A stretch of 64,000 nt of DNA from Sphaerotilus sp. (GTDB lineage Bacteria; Pseudomonadota; Gammaproteobacteria; Burkholderiales; Burkholderiaceae_C), in the NCBI GenBank assembly GCA_013299055.1, contig JAAFKB010000001.1:58833-122832 (forward strand), given 5' to 3'. Under the pieces are notes generated by a model. That model made no database searches and was not told the origin of the DNA. It was given only the letters and a program-made list of their open reading frames with translations. Below, in pieces: positions 17,682-28,241 of the stretch (the first letter of the stretch is position 1; each line of letters opens with the position of its first letter). A program made the translations under genes and the position numbers.

Positions 17682-18884
17682 ATGACTGCGCTCGATGGCT
17701 TGAAGGTGCTGGACCTGTCGCGCGTGCTGGCCGGGCCGTGGGCGTCGCAGATGCTGGCGGACCTGGGGGCCGATGTCGTCAAGGTCGAGCGCCCCGGCAA
17801 TGGCGATGACACGCGCAACTGGGGCCCGCCGTGGCTCCAGGACACCGAGGGCCGCGACACCGGAGACGCCGCCTACTTCTTCTGTGCCAACCGCAACAAG
17901 CGATCGGTCGCCATCGACATGGCCACGCCAGACGGCCAGCGTGTGCTGCAGCGGCTGGCGGCCGAGGCGGATGTCGTGCTGGAGAACTTCAAGGTCGGCG
18001 GGCTGCGGCGCTACGGGCTGGACCACCAGACGCTGTGTGCGCGACATCCCCGGCTGATCTACTGCTCCATCACCGGCTTTGGTCAGACGGGGCCGTATGC
18101 CGGGCGCGCCGGCTACGACTTCCTCATCCAGGGCATGGGCGGCCTGATGAGCGTGACCGGCCGCAGCGATGCGGAGGAGGGCGCAGGGCCGCAGAAGGTG
18201 GGCGTCGCGCTGACGGACGTGATGACCGGGCTGCATGCGGCCATCGGTATCCTCGCCGCGCTGCACCACCGCGAGCGCACCGGGCAGGGTCAGCACATCG
18301 ACCTGGCCCTGCTGGACGTGCAGGTCGCCGCATTGGCCAACCAGGCGGGCAACTACCTCATCAGCGGCATGGTGCCGGGCCGCATGGGCAACGCGCACCC
18401 GAACATCGTGCCTTACCAGGATGTTCCGACGGCCGATGGCGACATGATCCTGGCGATCGGCAACGACGGGCAGTTTGCGCGGTTCTGCGCTGTGGCGGGC
18501 CGGCCCGAGTGGGCGACGGACGTGCGGTTCGCGACCAACGCGGCCCGCGTGGTGCATCGGGCGGTGCTGATTCCGTTGCTGCGGCAGACGACGGTGATGC
18601 GCACGACGGCCGAGTGGATCCGCGCGCTGGAGTCGCAGGCGGTGCCCTGCGGGCCGATCAACCGGCTGGATGAGGTGTTCGCCGATCCGCAGGTCCGGGC
18701 CCGCGGGCTGCGGGTGGAGCTGCCACATGCGCTGGCCGAGTCGGTGCCAGGGGTGGCCAATCCGATCCGGCTGTCGGCGACGCCCGTGGTCTACCACACC
18801 GCACCACCGCAGCTTGGCCAGCATACCGAGGCGGTGCTGGCGGAGTGGGGTGTGGGGGAGACGGAGTGGGCGGCGTCGGCGTGA
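17682..18884 (+). CDS. Class III CoA transferase (CaiB/BaiF), probable glutarate CoA-transferase
   Basis: 400 residues. The class III fold is clear from LDLSRVLAGPWASQMLADLGADVVKVE at the N-terminus (shown here as family signature LSRVLAGPW), FCANRNKRSVAID, and the catalytic Asp in VALTDVMTGLHA. Position 2 bases after gcdH supports succinyl-CoA:glutarate CoA-transferase function, making glutaryl-CoA for the dehydrogenase, as for SUGCT homologues. That assignment is by context; the sequence alone gives only the class. Confidence 0.9.
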   Translation: MTALDGLKVLDLSRVLAGPWASQMLADLGADVVKVERPGNGDDTRNWGPPWLQDTEGRDTGDAAYFFCANRNKRSVAIDMATPDGQRVLQRLAAEADVVLENFKVGGLRRYGLDHQTLCARHPRLIYCSITGFGQTGPYAGRAGYDFLIQGMGGLMSVTGRSDAEEGAGPQKVGVALTDVMTGLHAAIGILAALHHRERTGQGQHIDLALLDVQVAALANQAGNYLISGMVPGRMGNAHPNIVPYQDVPTADGDMILAIGNDGQFARFCAVAGRPEWATDVRFATNAARVVHRAVLIPLLRQTTVMRTTAEWIRALESQAVPCGPINRLDEVFADPQVRARGLRVELPHALAESVPGVANPIRLSATPVVYHTAPPQLGQHTEAVLAEWGVGETEWAASA

Positions 18885-18891
18885 GGCGGTG

Positions 18892-19275
18892 TCAGCGTGC
18901 CGAGGTGGCGGGCACGGGCACGGTCGGCACCGGCACGCAGCTCAGCTCCACCAGGCGTCCGCTGGCTTCGGCGGTGAGCTGGACCAGCCGGACCGTGGTG
19001 GCATCAGAGCAGGTGTAGAGCACCACGAAGTTCTTCTGGCAGCCGGGGGACGGGTCGCCCAGTGTCTGCACTTCCACCGGGTAGTTGCAGCTGCGCCGCC
19101 CGTTGCAGCGTGACTGCACGTGGGCGGTGACGTTGCCGTGGGTGGTGCCGCAGGACTGGCCGTACCAGGCGGTCAGGACGGTGATGTCGCCTGCAGCGAA
19201 GGCGGGCATGGCGCCAGCCATGGCGCACAGTGCGACGAGCAGGCGACTGGCTGCGCGGAGGGAGAAGCGGTGCAT
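18892..19275 (-). CDS. Small secreted protein with SUEL/rhamnose-binding-lectin-like domain
   Basis: 127 residues. A signal peptide is evident: basic start MHRFSLRAASR, hydrophobic core, and a cleavage-like AFAA near residue 28. The mature part has six cysteines in a pattern resembling the sea-urchin-egg-lectin (PF02140) domain: a YGQSCG strand, a C-N-G-R-R-S-C motif, then a GDPSPGCQKNFVVLYTC stretch corresponding to the family's GDPC-to-YxC segment. Such domains bind galactose or rhamnose. The ATG at 19275 is preferred over a GTG twelve codons upstream because it puts the basic residues at the N-terminus. It is convergent with the CoA transferase gene. Confidence 0.65.
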   Translation of the reverse strand: MHRFSLRAASRLLVALCAMAGAMPAFAAGDITVLTAWYGQSCGTTHGNVTAHVQSRCNGRRSCNYPVEVQTLGDPSPGCQKNFVVLYTCSDATTVRLVQLTAEASGRLVELSCVPVPTVPVPATSAR

Positions 19276-19360
19276 CGCGGACTCTCGAAGCGTTGGTGTG
19301 ACGATTCGCACAGCCTACTGCAACCCACCGCCGCCGTGTCTAGCGGCAATCCCGCACCGC

Positions 19361-19753
19361 TCAGCGTCGCTGCCGTGTGCTGGCCACGGTCGTGGCCGCC
19401 AGCGCCAGCAGCACGAACTCGCGCACCTTCTTGCGCCGGAGGTCGGTTGGCACGGTCAGCTTGAGGTGGCGGCGCTTCTTGCCGTCGCCTTCGAGCAGGC
19501 GGTCCGGGTCCGGCAGGTCGGCCCCGCGGCTGAACTCCAGCATCACATGCGTCGGGTGCGAGAACACGCCGCAGAAGGGGGAGCCGGCGGAGAACAGGAT
19601 CCCGCCGTACTTCACCTCCTCGCAGATGCGCGGGTCGGCCGCCAGCACCAGCCCCCGCAGCCGCGAGACCAGATCGACGCGCACGTCCTCATGGAGAAAC
19701 AGCGTGTCGAGCAGGTCATCGACCTTGTCGGTGTTCAGGAAGCGATCGGACAT
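19361..19753 (-). CDS. DUF1801 family protein
   Basis: 130 residues with the DUF1801 (YdhG-like) core: ICEEVKYGGILFSAG in the middle and a hydrophobic strand HVMLEFSRG. Function is unknown; the fold is small and soluble. It begins with ATG 9 bases after the dnaJ stop, so it may be read through from the heat-shock operon. Confidence 0.75.
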   Translation of the reverse strand: MSDRFLNTDKVDDLLDTLFLHEDVRVDLVSRLRGLVLAADPRICEEVKYGGILFSAGSPFCGVFSHPTHVMLEFSRGADLPDPDRLLEGDGKKRRHLKLTVPTDLRRKKVREFVLLALAATTVASTRQRR

Positions 19754-19762
19754 GGGGGCAGC

Positions 19763-20911
19763 TTACTTGAACAAGTCCTTCATCCGATCGGTCCAGCTCT
19801 TGGCGGTCGGCGAGTGCTTGTCGCCGCCCTTCTTGAGCGACTCGTCCAGCTCCTTGAGCAGCTTGCGCTGGTGCTCGCTGAGCTTGATCGGGATCTCGAT
19901 CTGGATGTGGCAGTAGAGGTCGCCGGGGTAGTTCGAGCGGATGCCCTTGATGCCCTTGCCGCGCAGGCGGAAGGTCTTGCCGTGCTGGGTGCCTTCGGGC
20001 AGTTCGATCTCGGCCTCGCCCCCCAGCGTGGGCACGGAGACGGAGCCTCCGAGTGCCGCCGTGATGACGCTCACCGGTACCGTGCAGTGCAGGTCGTCGC
20101 CGTCGCGCTCGAAGATGTCGTGCTGCTTGATGCGGATCTCGACGTAGAGATCGCCCGCCGGCCCGCCTTGCTGACCCGGCTCGCCGTGGCCGCGCAGGGC
20201 GATGCGCTGGCCCTCGTTGATGCCGGCCGGGATCTTGACTTCGAGCGTCTTCTGCTTCTTGACCTTGCCCTGGCCGCTGCAGGTGACACACGGCTCGGGG
20301 ATGATCTTGCCCGTGCCGTGGCAGTGCGGGCAGGTCTGCTGGATGCTGAAGAAGCCCTGGCGCAGGTGGACGGTGCCCGACCCGTGGCAGGTCGTGCAGG
20401 TCTTGGCGCTGGTGCCGGGCTTGGCGCCGCTGCCGTGGCAGGTGTCGCACTCTTCCCAGGTGGGAATGCGGATCTGGGCTTCCTTGCCGAGGGCCGCTTC
20501 CTCCAGCGTGATCTCCATGGCGTAGGACAGGTCCGCGCCGCGGTAGACCTGCTGGCCCCCGCGCCGCTGGCCACCCGCACCGCCCTGGCTGAAGATGTCG
20601 CCGAAGATGTCGCCGAACGCTTCCGCGAAGCCACCACCGCCGAAGCCTTCCGGACCGCCGCGGAACCCGCCCGCGTTCGGGTCGACCCCTGCGTGACCGA
20701 ACTGGTCGTAGGCCTGGCGCTTCTGGGCGTCCGAGAGCATCTCGTAGGCTTCCTTGGCCTCCTTGAACTTCTCTTCGGCCGCCTTCGCGCCATCCCCCTG
20801 GTTGCGGTCCGGGTGGTGTTTCATGGCCATCTTGCGATAGGCCTTCTTGATGTCTTCGTCGCTCGCGTTCTTGGCGATGCCGAGGACTTCGTAATAGTCA
20901 CGCTTTGCCAT
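19763..20911 (-). CDS. dnaJ: Chaperone protein DnaJ
   Basis: 382 residues with the full type-I layout: J domain (1-70) with the HPD motif in KHHPDRNQG, a Gly/Phe-rich linker ([13 protein letters not shown]), four zinc-binding CxxCxGxG repeats ([32 protein letters not shown]), and the C-terminal substrate-binding domains. It stimulates DnaK ATPase and delivers clients. It is the third gene of grpE-dnaK-dnaJ, separated from dnaK by 117 bases that can fold into a hairpin. Confidence 0.97.
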   Translation of the reverse strand: MAKRDYYEVLGIAKNASDEDIKKAYRKMAMKHHPDRNQGDGAKAAEEKFKEAKEAYEMLSDAQKRQAYDQFGHAGVDPNAGGFRGGPEGFGGGGFAEAFGDIFGDIFSQGGAGGQRRGGQQVYRGADLSYAMEITLEEAALGKEAQIRIPTWEECDTCHGSGAKPGTSAKTCTTCHGSGTVHLRQGFFSIQQTCPHCHGTGKIIPEPCVTCSGQGKVKKQKTLEVKIPAGINEGQRIALRGHGEPGQQGGPAGDLYVEIRIKQHDIFERDGDDLHCTVPVSVITAALGGSVSVPTLGGEAEIELPEGTQHGKTFRLRGKGIKGIRSNYPGDLYCHIQIEIPIKLSEHQRKLLKELDESLKKGGDKHSPTAKSWTDRMKDLFK

Positions 20912-20962
20912 GGACAGTTCCGACAGCAGCTGGCCCGACAGGCCGGGCTTTTCAAACAGGAA

Positions 20963-20994
20963 CGCCGCGCCGAGCAGGGAACTCGAACGCGGCG
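20963..20994 (-). other. Hairpin in dnaK-dnaJ intergenic region
   Basis: Seven-base arms CGCCGCG and CGCGGCG enclose an 18-base loop that itself contains CGAG and CTCG. It lies 35 bases after the dnaK stop with no T-run following in the direction of transcription. It is more likely an RNA-stability or partial attenuation element than a terminator. Confidence 0.4.
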
Positions 20995-21028
20995 GAGACC
21001 ACCGTGCAGATGCCGGTGGATCAGCGGA

Positions 21029-22972
<1,944 letters not shown>

Positions 22973-23009
22973 GGTGCGGATGCTCCGGAAAATGTCTTGG
23001 TTGTCTGTG

Positions 23010-23037
23010 ATCTGCGGCTGATCGGGCCGGTTTCAAG
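23010..23037 (-). promoter_or_regulatory. Possible second sigma-32 promoter in front of dnaK
   Basis: On the minus strand CTTGAAA (23031-23037) matches the sigma-32 -35 consensus. After a 13-base spacer comes CCGCAGAT (23010-23017), a partial match to the -10 consensus CCCCATNT. Position between grpE and dnaK would allow separate heat induction of dnaK. Confidence 0.5.
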
Positions 23038-23058
23038 TCCCGAACAAGCTTGGCGGCT

Positions 23059-23616
23059 TTACTTCGGTGCCGCCACGGTGACGAGGGCCGGGCGCAGCAC
23101 CCGCTCGGCGATGAGGTAGCCCTTCTGCAGCACCATCACGACGGTGTTGGCGTCCTGGTCGGCCGGGACCACGCTGATGGCCTGGTGCTGGTGCGGATCG
23201 AACTTGGTGCCGGCGGGGGGGCTGATCTCGATCACCTTGTTGCGCTCCAGCGCCTGCACGAGCTGGCGCAGCGTGATGTTGACGCCTTCGAGCACCTGCT
23301 CCAGCGAACCCTGGCCGCTGGCGTGGGTAGCGAGCGCGGCTTCCAGGCTGTCCTTGACCGGCAGCAGGCTCTCGGCAAACCCCTCCACGGCGAACTTGCG
23401 CGACTTGGCGATCTCGTCCTCGGCGCGGCGGCGGGTGTTGTCGGCCTCGGCCTTGGCGCGCAGGTAGGCGTCGGCGAGTTCGACGTTCTTCGCCTCCAGT
23501 TCGGCGATGCGGGCGGCGGCTTCGCTGGCAGCGGCGTGTGCCGTGTCCGCCGCGTCGGCGCTCAGCGCCGCGGGTTCCGTGTCTTGGTAGGGAGTGGTGT
23601 GGGGGGTGTCGGACAT
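23059..23616 (-). CDS. grpE: Nucleotide exchange factor GrpE
   Basis: 185 residues: an acidic, Ala-rich N-terminus, a long coiled coil (about 35-95, [20 protein letters not shown] region, shown in part), and the beta-domain with [13 protein letters not shown] and [12 protein letters not shown] that contacts DnaK. It opens the DnaK nucleotide pocket for ADP release and acts as thermosensor. The ATG at 23616 is chosen because the longer in-frame reading continues through the sigma-32 promoter. It is the first gene of the heat-shock unit. Confidence 0.96.
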   Translation of the reverse strand: MSDTPHTTPYQDTEPAALSADAADTAHAAASEAAARIAELEAKNVELADAYLRAKAEADNTRRRAEDEIAKSRKFAVEGFAESLLPVKDSLEAALATHASGQGSLEQVLEGVNITLRQLVQALERNKVIEISPPAGTKFDPHQHQAISVVPADQDANTVVMVLQKGYLIAERVLRPALVTVAAPK

Positions 23617-23658
23617 GGGGGTCGTTTCCTGGCCTGTTTTTGCAGCGACTGCAAGGCG

Positions 23659-23686
23659 AAATGGGGCTGTTCCCCCAGAGTTCAAG
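23659..23686 (-). promoter_or_regulatory. Sigma-32 heat-shock promoter of grpE-dnaK-dnaJ
   Basis: On the minus strand the -35 element CTTGAAC (23680-23686) is followed by a 13-base spacer and a perfect -10 element CCCCATTT (23659-23666). A second CTTGAAA lies just upstream (23691-23697), too far from this -10 to use it. The -10 is 43 bases from the grpE start codon. Confidence 0.88.
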
Positions 23687-23806
23687 AGGGTTTCAAGAGG
23701 GCGTGTGACGGAAGTTGACGAATCACCACACGGAAGCACTGTGAGAACTGTCACACTTGCGGCTTGACCGCCTGCCATGCCTGGCGAGCGGCCGCATTGT
23801 CCAGAG

Positions 23807-24748
23807 ATGACCGATCCGATCCCGACCACCCCTGCCGAGCAGGCGCTCGACGACGTTGCCGTGATGCTGGCGCCGCTCGTGCGCTGGCTGCTGGTGCAGG
23901 GCATCCCCCTGAACGCCCTGGTCCGCACCCTGCGCGGGCTGTACCTGTCCGAAGCCCACGCCGATCTGGCCCGGCGCGGCCGGCGCGTGACCGATTCGGC
24001 GCTGAGCGTGCTGACCGGCATCCACCGCAAGGAAGTGCGCAGCTTCATGGAGGCACTGGAGGCGGCCAGCGATCCCGGCGCCATCGGGCCCGCCGTCCCG
24101 CGTCTGGCCCCCACGCCCGCCGCCACGCTGTTCACGCAGTGGATCACCGACCCCGAGTACCGCACGCCCGAGGCCGACATCCGCCGGACCCTGCCGCGCC
24201 ATGGCCCCGCTCCGAGCTTCGAGGCGCTGGCCCGCGAAGCCTCGCGCGACGTGCATCCCCGCACCCTGCTCGAAGAGCTGGAGCGGCTGCACCTGGTCGC
24301 CGTCGAGCCGGAGCAGGTGCGGCTGCTGTCGGACCGCTTCGTGCCGCCCGTGCATGATCCGGAGGCGGTGGGCACGATGGCCGTCAACGTGGCCGACCAC
24401 ATCGCCGCTGCCGTGGGCAACCTGCTGGCCGACACTCCCGCGCAGCGTCAGCTGGAGCAGAGTGTCTTTGCCGAGGGACTGCGTCCGGAGTCGGCCGAGC
24501 ACCTGGGACAGGTCGCCCGGCAGCTCTGGGGCGTGGCGCTGGAGGGCATGGTGCGCGAAGCCCGTGCCTGCATCGCGCTGGATGCCGCAGCGGCACTCGA
24601 CGAGCGTGGTCTGCAGCCGACAGACACCGATCCCGCCCACCCTTCCGATGTGCGCAATACCCGCATCCGATTCGGGATTTATTACCATCTTGAAGTGAAT
24701 AAATCGCACCGCACCGACGACGCGGGCACTGCAGGGAGCAAGGGATGA
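23807..24748 (+). CDS. DUF6502 family protein
   Basis: 313 residues, soluble and largely helical. It has the DUF6502 pattern: an N-terminal helical domain ([20 protein letters not shown]), a winged-helix-looking centre with [18 protein letters not shown] text ([13 protein letters not shown]), and a C-terminal helical region. Function is unknown; the central part could bind DNA. The start codon ATG at 23807 follows the divergent heat-shock promoter region. Its stop overlaps the start of the DUF5666 lipoprotein gene, and the two families are commonly paired in Burkholderiales as far as I recall. Confidence 0.75.
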   Translation: MTDPIPTTPAEQALDDVAVMLAPLVRWLLVQGIPLNALVRTLRGLYLSEAHADLARRGRRVTDSALSVLTGIHRKEVRSFMEALEAASDPGAIGPAVPRLAPTPAATLFTQWITDPEYRTPEADIRRTLPRHGPAPSFEALAREASRDVHPRTLLEELERLHLVAVEPEQVRLLSDRFVPPVHDPEAVGTMAVNVADHIAAAVGNLLADTPAQRQLEQSVFAEGLRPESAEHLGQVARQLWGVALEGMVREARACIALDAAAALDERGLQPTDTDPAHPSDVRNTRIRFGIYYHLEVNKSHRTDDAGTAGSKG

Positions 24749-26265
24749 CGGACATGCTGAAACGACGGTGGGCGTGGGCGGCCACGGTGGCGGGGTTGAC
24801 GCTGGCCACGCTGGTGGCGTGTGGTGGCGGCAGCGTCGGCACCAACGGCACGGGCGGCCCGGTGCTGCTGGGTCTGAGCGTGGGCACCGTGTCCGGGCTG
24901 GGCAGCGTGATCGTGGACGGCACCCGCCATGACGACAGCACCGCCAGCGTCGAGATCCGCCGCGAGGGCGCGCAGGCCGAGGTCGGCGATGCCCGGCTGG
25001 GCCACCGGGTCTCGCTGGAGTTCGCCACCGACACCGCGGGCGCGCAGGTGCTGCAGCGGCTGGAGCTGCTGCCCAGCGTGGTGGGCCGGGTCAGCGAGCG
25101 CACGGCCGACACCCTGGGCGTGCTCGGGCAGACCATCATGGCCAACAGCGACTCCGCGCGCGCACCGGTCACGGTCTTCGAGGCGCCGCTGACCAGCCTG
25201 GCCGACGTGCGGCTGGGCGACGCCATCGAGGTCCACGCCATCGCCCAGCGCACGGGCAGCGGCGTGCGCGACGTGCGGCTGGTGGCGACCCGCATCGCGC
25301 CGCTCAGCACGCTCGGCGTCGTGCGCGTCAGCGGCACCGTGGCCGAACTGAGCCTCCCTTCTGCAGGCATTCGCCGCTTCGCCCTCGGTGCGCTGACGGT
25401 CGAATTGCCGTCGAGCGTGGCGCTGCTGCCGCAGGGCGTGGCGCTGGAGAACGGCCGCGCCGTGACCGTGTTCGCCCCGGAGGCCGCCTACGACGACACC
25501 GCGCGCACCCTCGGCGCCAGCACGGTGCAGAGCATGGCGGTGGGCGATCCGGCCACGGCGGGCACGCTGCGGCGCGCCGGGCTGGTCGGGGCGTGGACGG
25601 GCTCGGCCTTGGAGCTGGACGGCATCGGGCTGCGGGTCACGGACGACACGCAAGTCCTGCCGGCCGGGCGGACCGTGGTCGATGGGGCCTATGTGCAGGC
25701 CACGGCGGTGCTCGACAGCAGCGGCCGCTGGCGCGCCACCCGCATCGAACACCTCGCAGCCGCTGCCGGCACCAGCACCACCACCGCCGAACTGCGCGGC
25801 ACGCTCGACGACTGGTCCGCCGCCACGCGCACCTTCACCCTGCGCGACACCGCCGTCACCCTGACCGCCACGGCCCGGATCGACCTGAGCGAGTGCCGGG
25901 CCACGGCGCTGGCCGACGGCCTGTACGTCGAGGTCAAGGGCGTGACCACCGCCCAGGGCCTGAGCGCCAGCGAACTGAGCTGCGAGAGCGAGCCGGTCGG
26001 CACCAAGAGCCGGCTGGAGCGGCGCGGCGTGGTGCTGGGCGTGGACACGGCGGCCCGCACGCTGACCCTGCGCCGCCCAGGCAGTGCCACGGTCGTGACG
26101 GTCAGCTGGACCGATCAGACCTACCAGGGCGAGTCGCTGCGGGTGGTCGGCCTGCCGGCGCTGGTCGGCACCGCGCGCGAGATCGAGGCCGAGGGTTCGC
26201 TGTCGTCGGACGGTCTGCGCATGGTGGCGCGCAAGCTCACGCTGCGCCGGGCGTCGGGCTCCTGA
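24745..26265 (+). CDS. DUF5666 domain lipoprotein
   Basis: 506 residues. A lipoprotein signal ends in the lipobox LVAC (Cys26), followed by a GGGSVG spacer. The remainder is composed of several DUF5666-type beta-barrel-like repeats of about 70 residues: segments such as VSGLGSVIVDGTRHD, AELRGTLDDWSAATRTFTL and RGVVLGVDTAARTLTLRR recur. It is probably anchored to the outer membrane or the periplasmic face. It is translationally coupled (ATGA) to the DUF6502 gene. Function is unknown. Confidence 0.82.
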   Translation: MTDMLKRRWAWAATVAGLTLATLVACGGGSVGTNGTGGPVLLGLSVGTVSGLGSVIVDGTRHDDSTASVEIRREGAQAEVGDARLGHRVSLEFATDTAGAQVLQRLELLPSVVGRVSERTADTLGVLGQTIMANSDSARAPVTVFEAPLTSLADVRLGDAIEVHAIAQRTGSGVRDVRLVATRIAPLSTLGVVRVSGTVAELSLPSAGIRRFALGALTVELPSSVALLPQGVALENGRAVTVFAPEAAYDDTARTLGASTVQSMAVGDPATAGTLRRAGLVGAWTGSALELDGIGLRVTDDTQVLPAGRTVVDGAYVQATAVLDSSGRWRATRIEHLAAAAGTSTTTAELRGTLDDWSAATRTFTLRDTAVTLTATARIDLSECRATALADGLYVEVKGVTTAQGLSASELSCESEPVGTKSRLERRGVVLGVDTAARTLTLRRPGSATVVTVSWTDQTYQGESLRVVGLPALVGTAREIEAEGSLSSDGLRMVARKLTLRRASGS

Positions 26266-26293
26266 GTCGGGGGGGGACGCGCCGCCGCCGGGG

Positions 26294-26743
26294 TCAGGCG
26301 TCGTCGTCGAGCGAGGCGCTCCAGCGTTGCCACTCGACCAGCTGGCGCCGATCGGCTTTGGTCGGCCGGCCCTGCTCCATCGCGACGGCCGGATCGACCG
26401 CATAGGGCCGCCGCACCTGCCATTGCGCCTGGGCGGCGACGCTCTCCGGCGTCTCGGCATACAGCAACTGCGCCTGCGGCGCTGGCCCACGCACCTCCGA
26501 CAACCCCAGCACCTGCACCTCCCGCGCCACCGGGCTGTTGCCTTGACGCAGGCTCAGCCGGTCGCCGGGCCGCACCTCGCGTGAGGGCTTGGCGTGCTGC
26601 GCATTGACCAGCACCCGGCCCCGCTCGATCTCGTCGCCCGCCAGCGTGCGGGTCTTGAAGAAGCGGGCGGCCCAGAGCCACTTGTCGAGGCGCTGGCCCG
26701 GCGTGGGTGCGGGTGGGGCGGGAGGTCGGGACTTGCTGCTCAT
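26294..26743 (-). CDS. hslR: Ribosome-associated heat-shock protein Hsp15 (S4 domain)
   Basis: 149 residues. The S4 RNA-binding domain is at about 17-75: QRLDKWLWAARFFKTRTLA and RGRVLVNAQHAKPSREVRPGD (shown in part). It is followed by the basic C-terminal extension ending KADRRQLVEWQRW, as in HslR. Hsp15 binds stalled 50S subunits carrying nascent chains. The start overlaps the tctE stop by 4 bases, an unexpected position as the third gene of a two-component operon; no sigma-32 element is seen directly upstream. Confidence 0.92.
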   Translation of the reverse strand: MSSKSRPPAPPAPTPGQRLDKWLWAARFFKTRTLAGDEIERGRVLVNAQHAKPSREVRPGDRLSLRQGNSPVAREVQVLGLSEVRGPAPQAQLLYAETPESVAAQAQWQVRRPYAVDPAVAMEQGRPTKADRRQLVEWQRWSASLDDDA

Positions 26744-28227
26744 CGGCGGGCGTCAGGGTCGGGGGTGAGAGGATCGGCCAGCGGCAGGCGCACGGTGGCG
26801 TCCAGGCCGCAGGGCTGTCCGTCGCGGTCCAGTCGATTGTCCAGCACCAGCGCACCGCCGAGCGACTGCACGATGTCGTGGCAGATCGCCAGCCCCAGCC
26901 CCGCCCCGGAGCGCAGGTTGTCCGGGCTGCGGCCGGCGGCGAAGGGTCGGAACAGGTGCTCGCGCTGCGTGGCCGGGATGCCGGGGCCGCTGTCGGCGAT
27001 GGTCAATGCCGCGTGGCGGGTGTCGCAGCGCAGCCGGATGACCAGCGCCGAGCCGTCCGGCGTGGACTTGATGGCGTTGTGCAGCAGGTTGCGCACGAGT
27101 TCCCGCAAGGCCCATGCGTGGGCGCGCACGGGCGCGGTGTCGGTCTCGATCGAGAACTCCAGCCCGTGGTCGGCGATCAGCGCGGAGAGATCGAGCGCCA
27201 CGTCGCGCACCAGCCGGTCCCAGTGCAGCACGGGCGCCTGCCCTTGCTGGCGCAACTGCTCGACCTTGGCCAGCGCCAGCATCTGGTTGGCGAGTTCGGT
27301 GGCGCGGTCCACGGTGTGCTCGATCTCGGCCAGCGCCTGCCGGGCGTCGATGTCGCCGCGGCGGGCGGACTGGACCTGGGTCTTCAGGACGGCCAGCGGC
27401 GTGCGCAACTGGTGCGAGGCATCGCGCACGAAGCGTTTCTGGTGGTCGAGCAACTGCGCCAGCCGCGCCATCATGGTGTTGGTGGCCTCGATGAGCGGCT
27501 GCAGCTCGCGGGGCGCCTCGTCGGCCATGAGCGGGGTCAGGTCACCGTCGCCGCGCTGCTGCAGCTGGCTGCTGAGCTGACGCACCGGCCGCGTGGCCCG
27601 CTGCACCACCCACACCACCACCCCCGCGATCACCGCGATCAGCAAGGCCTGTCGCCACAGCGTGCCCAGCAGCAGTGCGCGGGCCAGCGTGTGGCGCAGC
27701 TCCAGCGTCTCGGCGACCTGGATGGTGGCCATGCCGATGCCGGCGCTGCCCGCCACCGGCTGCAGCAGCACCGCCATGCGCACCGGCTGCCCGCGGAATT
27801 CGGCGTCGTGGAAATCGACCAGCGCCGCGTAGACGCTGCGCTCGGGCAACTGGCCGCGCCAGACCGGCAAGTCCTCGAAGCCCGAGATCATCCGGCCCTG
27901 CTTGTCGCTGATGCGGAAGTACATCCGGCTGCGGTTGTCGGCCTCGAAGGCTTCGAGGGCGGAGTAGGGGACCGTGGCGGTGACGACCGTGGTCTGGCCG
28001 CTGGGATCGCTCGGGTCGCGCTCGATCTGCAGGTGTTCGCCGATCGCCTTGGCCGAGGCCAGCAGCGTGCGGTCGTAGGCGGTGTCGGCCGACTCCAGCG
28101 CCTCGCGGTAGACGCTGACCGTGTTGAGCAGCACCAGCACCACCACCGGCCCCAGGATGCCCAGCAGCAGGTAGGCGCGCAGCGAGAGGTGTTCGAGCAG
28201 CCGGTGCCAGCGGGCCAGGAGCGACAT
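26740..28227 (-). CDS. tctE: Sensor histidine kinase, TctE type
   Basis: 495 residues. Two transmembrane helices (about 17-36 and 190-209) enclose a periplasmic sensor domain. A HAMP-like linker follows, then the HisKA domain with phospho-acceptor His272 in DASHQLRTPLAVL and the HATPase domain (N-box NLLHNAIKST, G1 DSGPGIP, G2 GAGLGLAI). It is in the operon with the response regulator and divergent from tctCBA, so tricarboxylate sensing is the likely role. Unusually, hslR is coupled to its 3' end. Confidence 0.9.
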   Translation of the reverse strand: MSLLARWHRLLEHLSLRAYLLLGILGPVVVLVLLNTVSVYREALESADTAYDRTLLASAKAIGEHLQIERDPSDPSGQTTVVTATVPYSALEAFEADNRSRMYFRISDKQGRMISGFEDLPVWRGQLPERSVYAALVDFHDAEFRGQPVRMAVLLQPVAGSAGIGMATIQVAETLELRHTLARALLLGTLWRQALLIAVIAGVVVWVVQRATRPVRQLSSQLQQRGDGDLTPLMADEAPRELQPLIEATNTMMARLAQLLDHQKRFVRDASHQLRTPLAVLKTQVQSARRGDIDARQALAEIEHTVDRATELANQMLALAKVEQLRQQGQAPVLHWDRLVRDVALDLSALIADHGLEFSIETDTAPVRAHAWALRELVRNLLHNAIKSTPDGSALVIRLRCDTRHAALTIADSGPGIPATQREHLFRPFAAGRSPDNLRSGAGLGLAICHDIVQSLGGALVLDNRLDRDGQPCGLDATVRLPLADPLTPDPDARR

Positions 28228-28241
28228 GGTGTCGATGCGTC

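Noticed and set aside
20933..20948. GCCCG/CGGGC hairpin followed by TTTT on the plus strand
   Set aside because: Looks like a factor-independent terminator but no plus-strand gene reads into it; in the direction of dnaK-dnaJ there is no T-run.
23617..24435. N-terminal extension of grpE
   Set aside because: It would include the sigma-32 promoter and run antisense to the DUF6502 gene.
24682..26490. 602-codon minus-strand frame
   Set aside because: Antisense of the DUF5666 lipoprotein gene; low-complexity Arg/Gly/His text.
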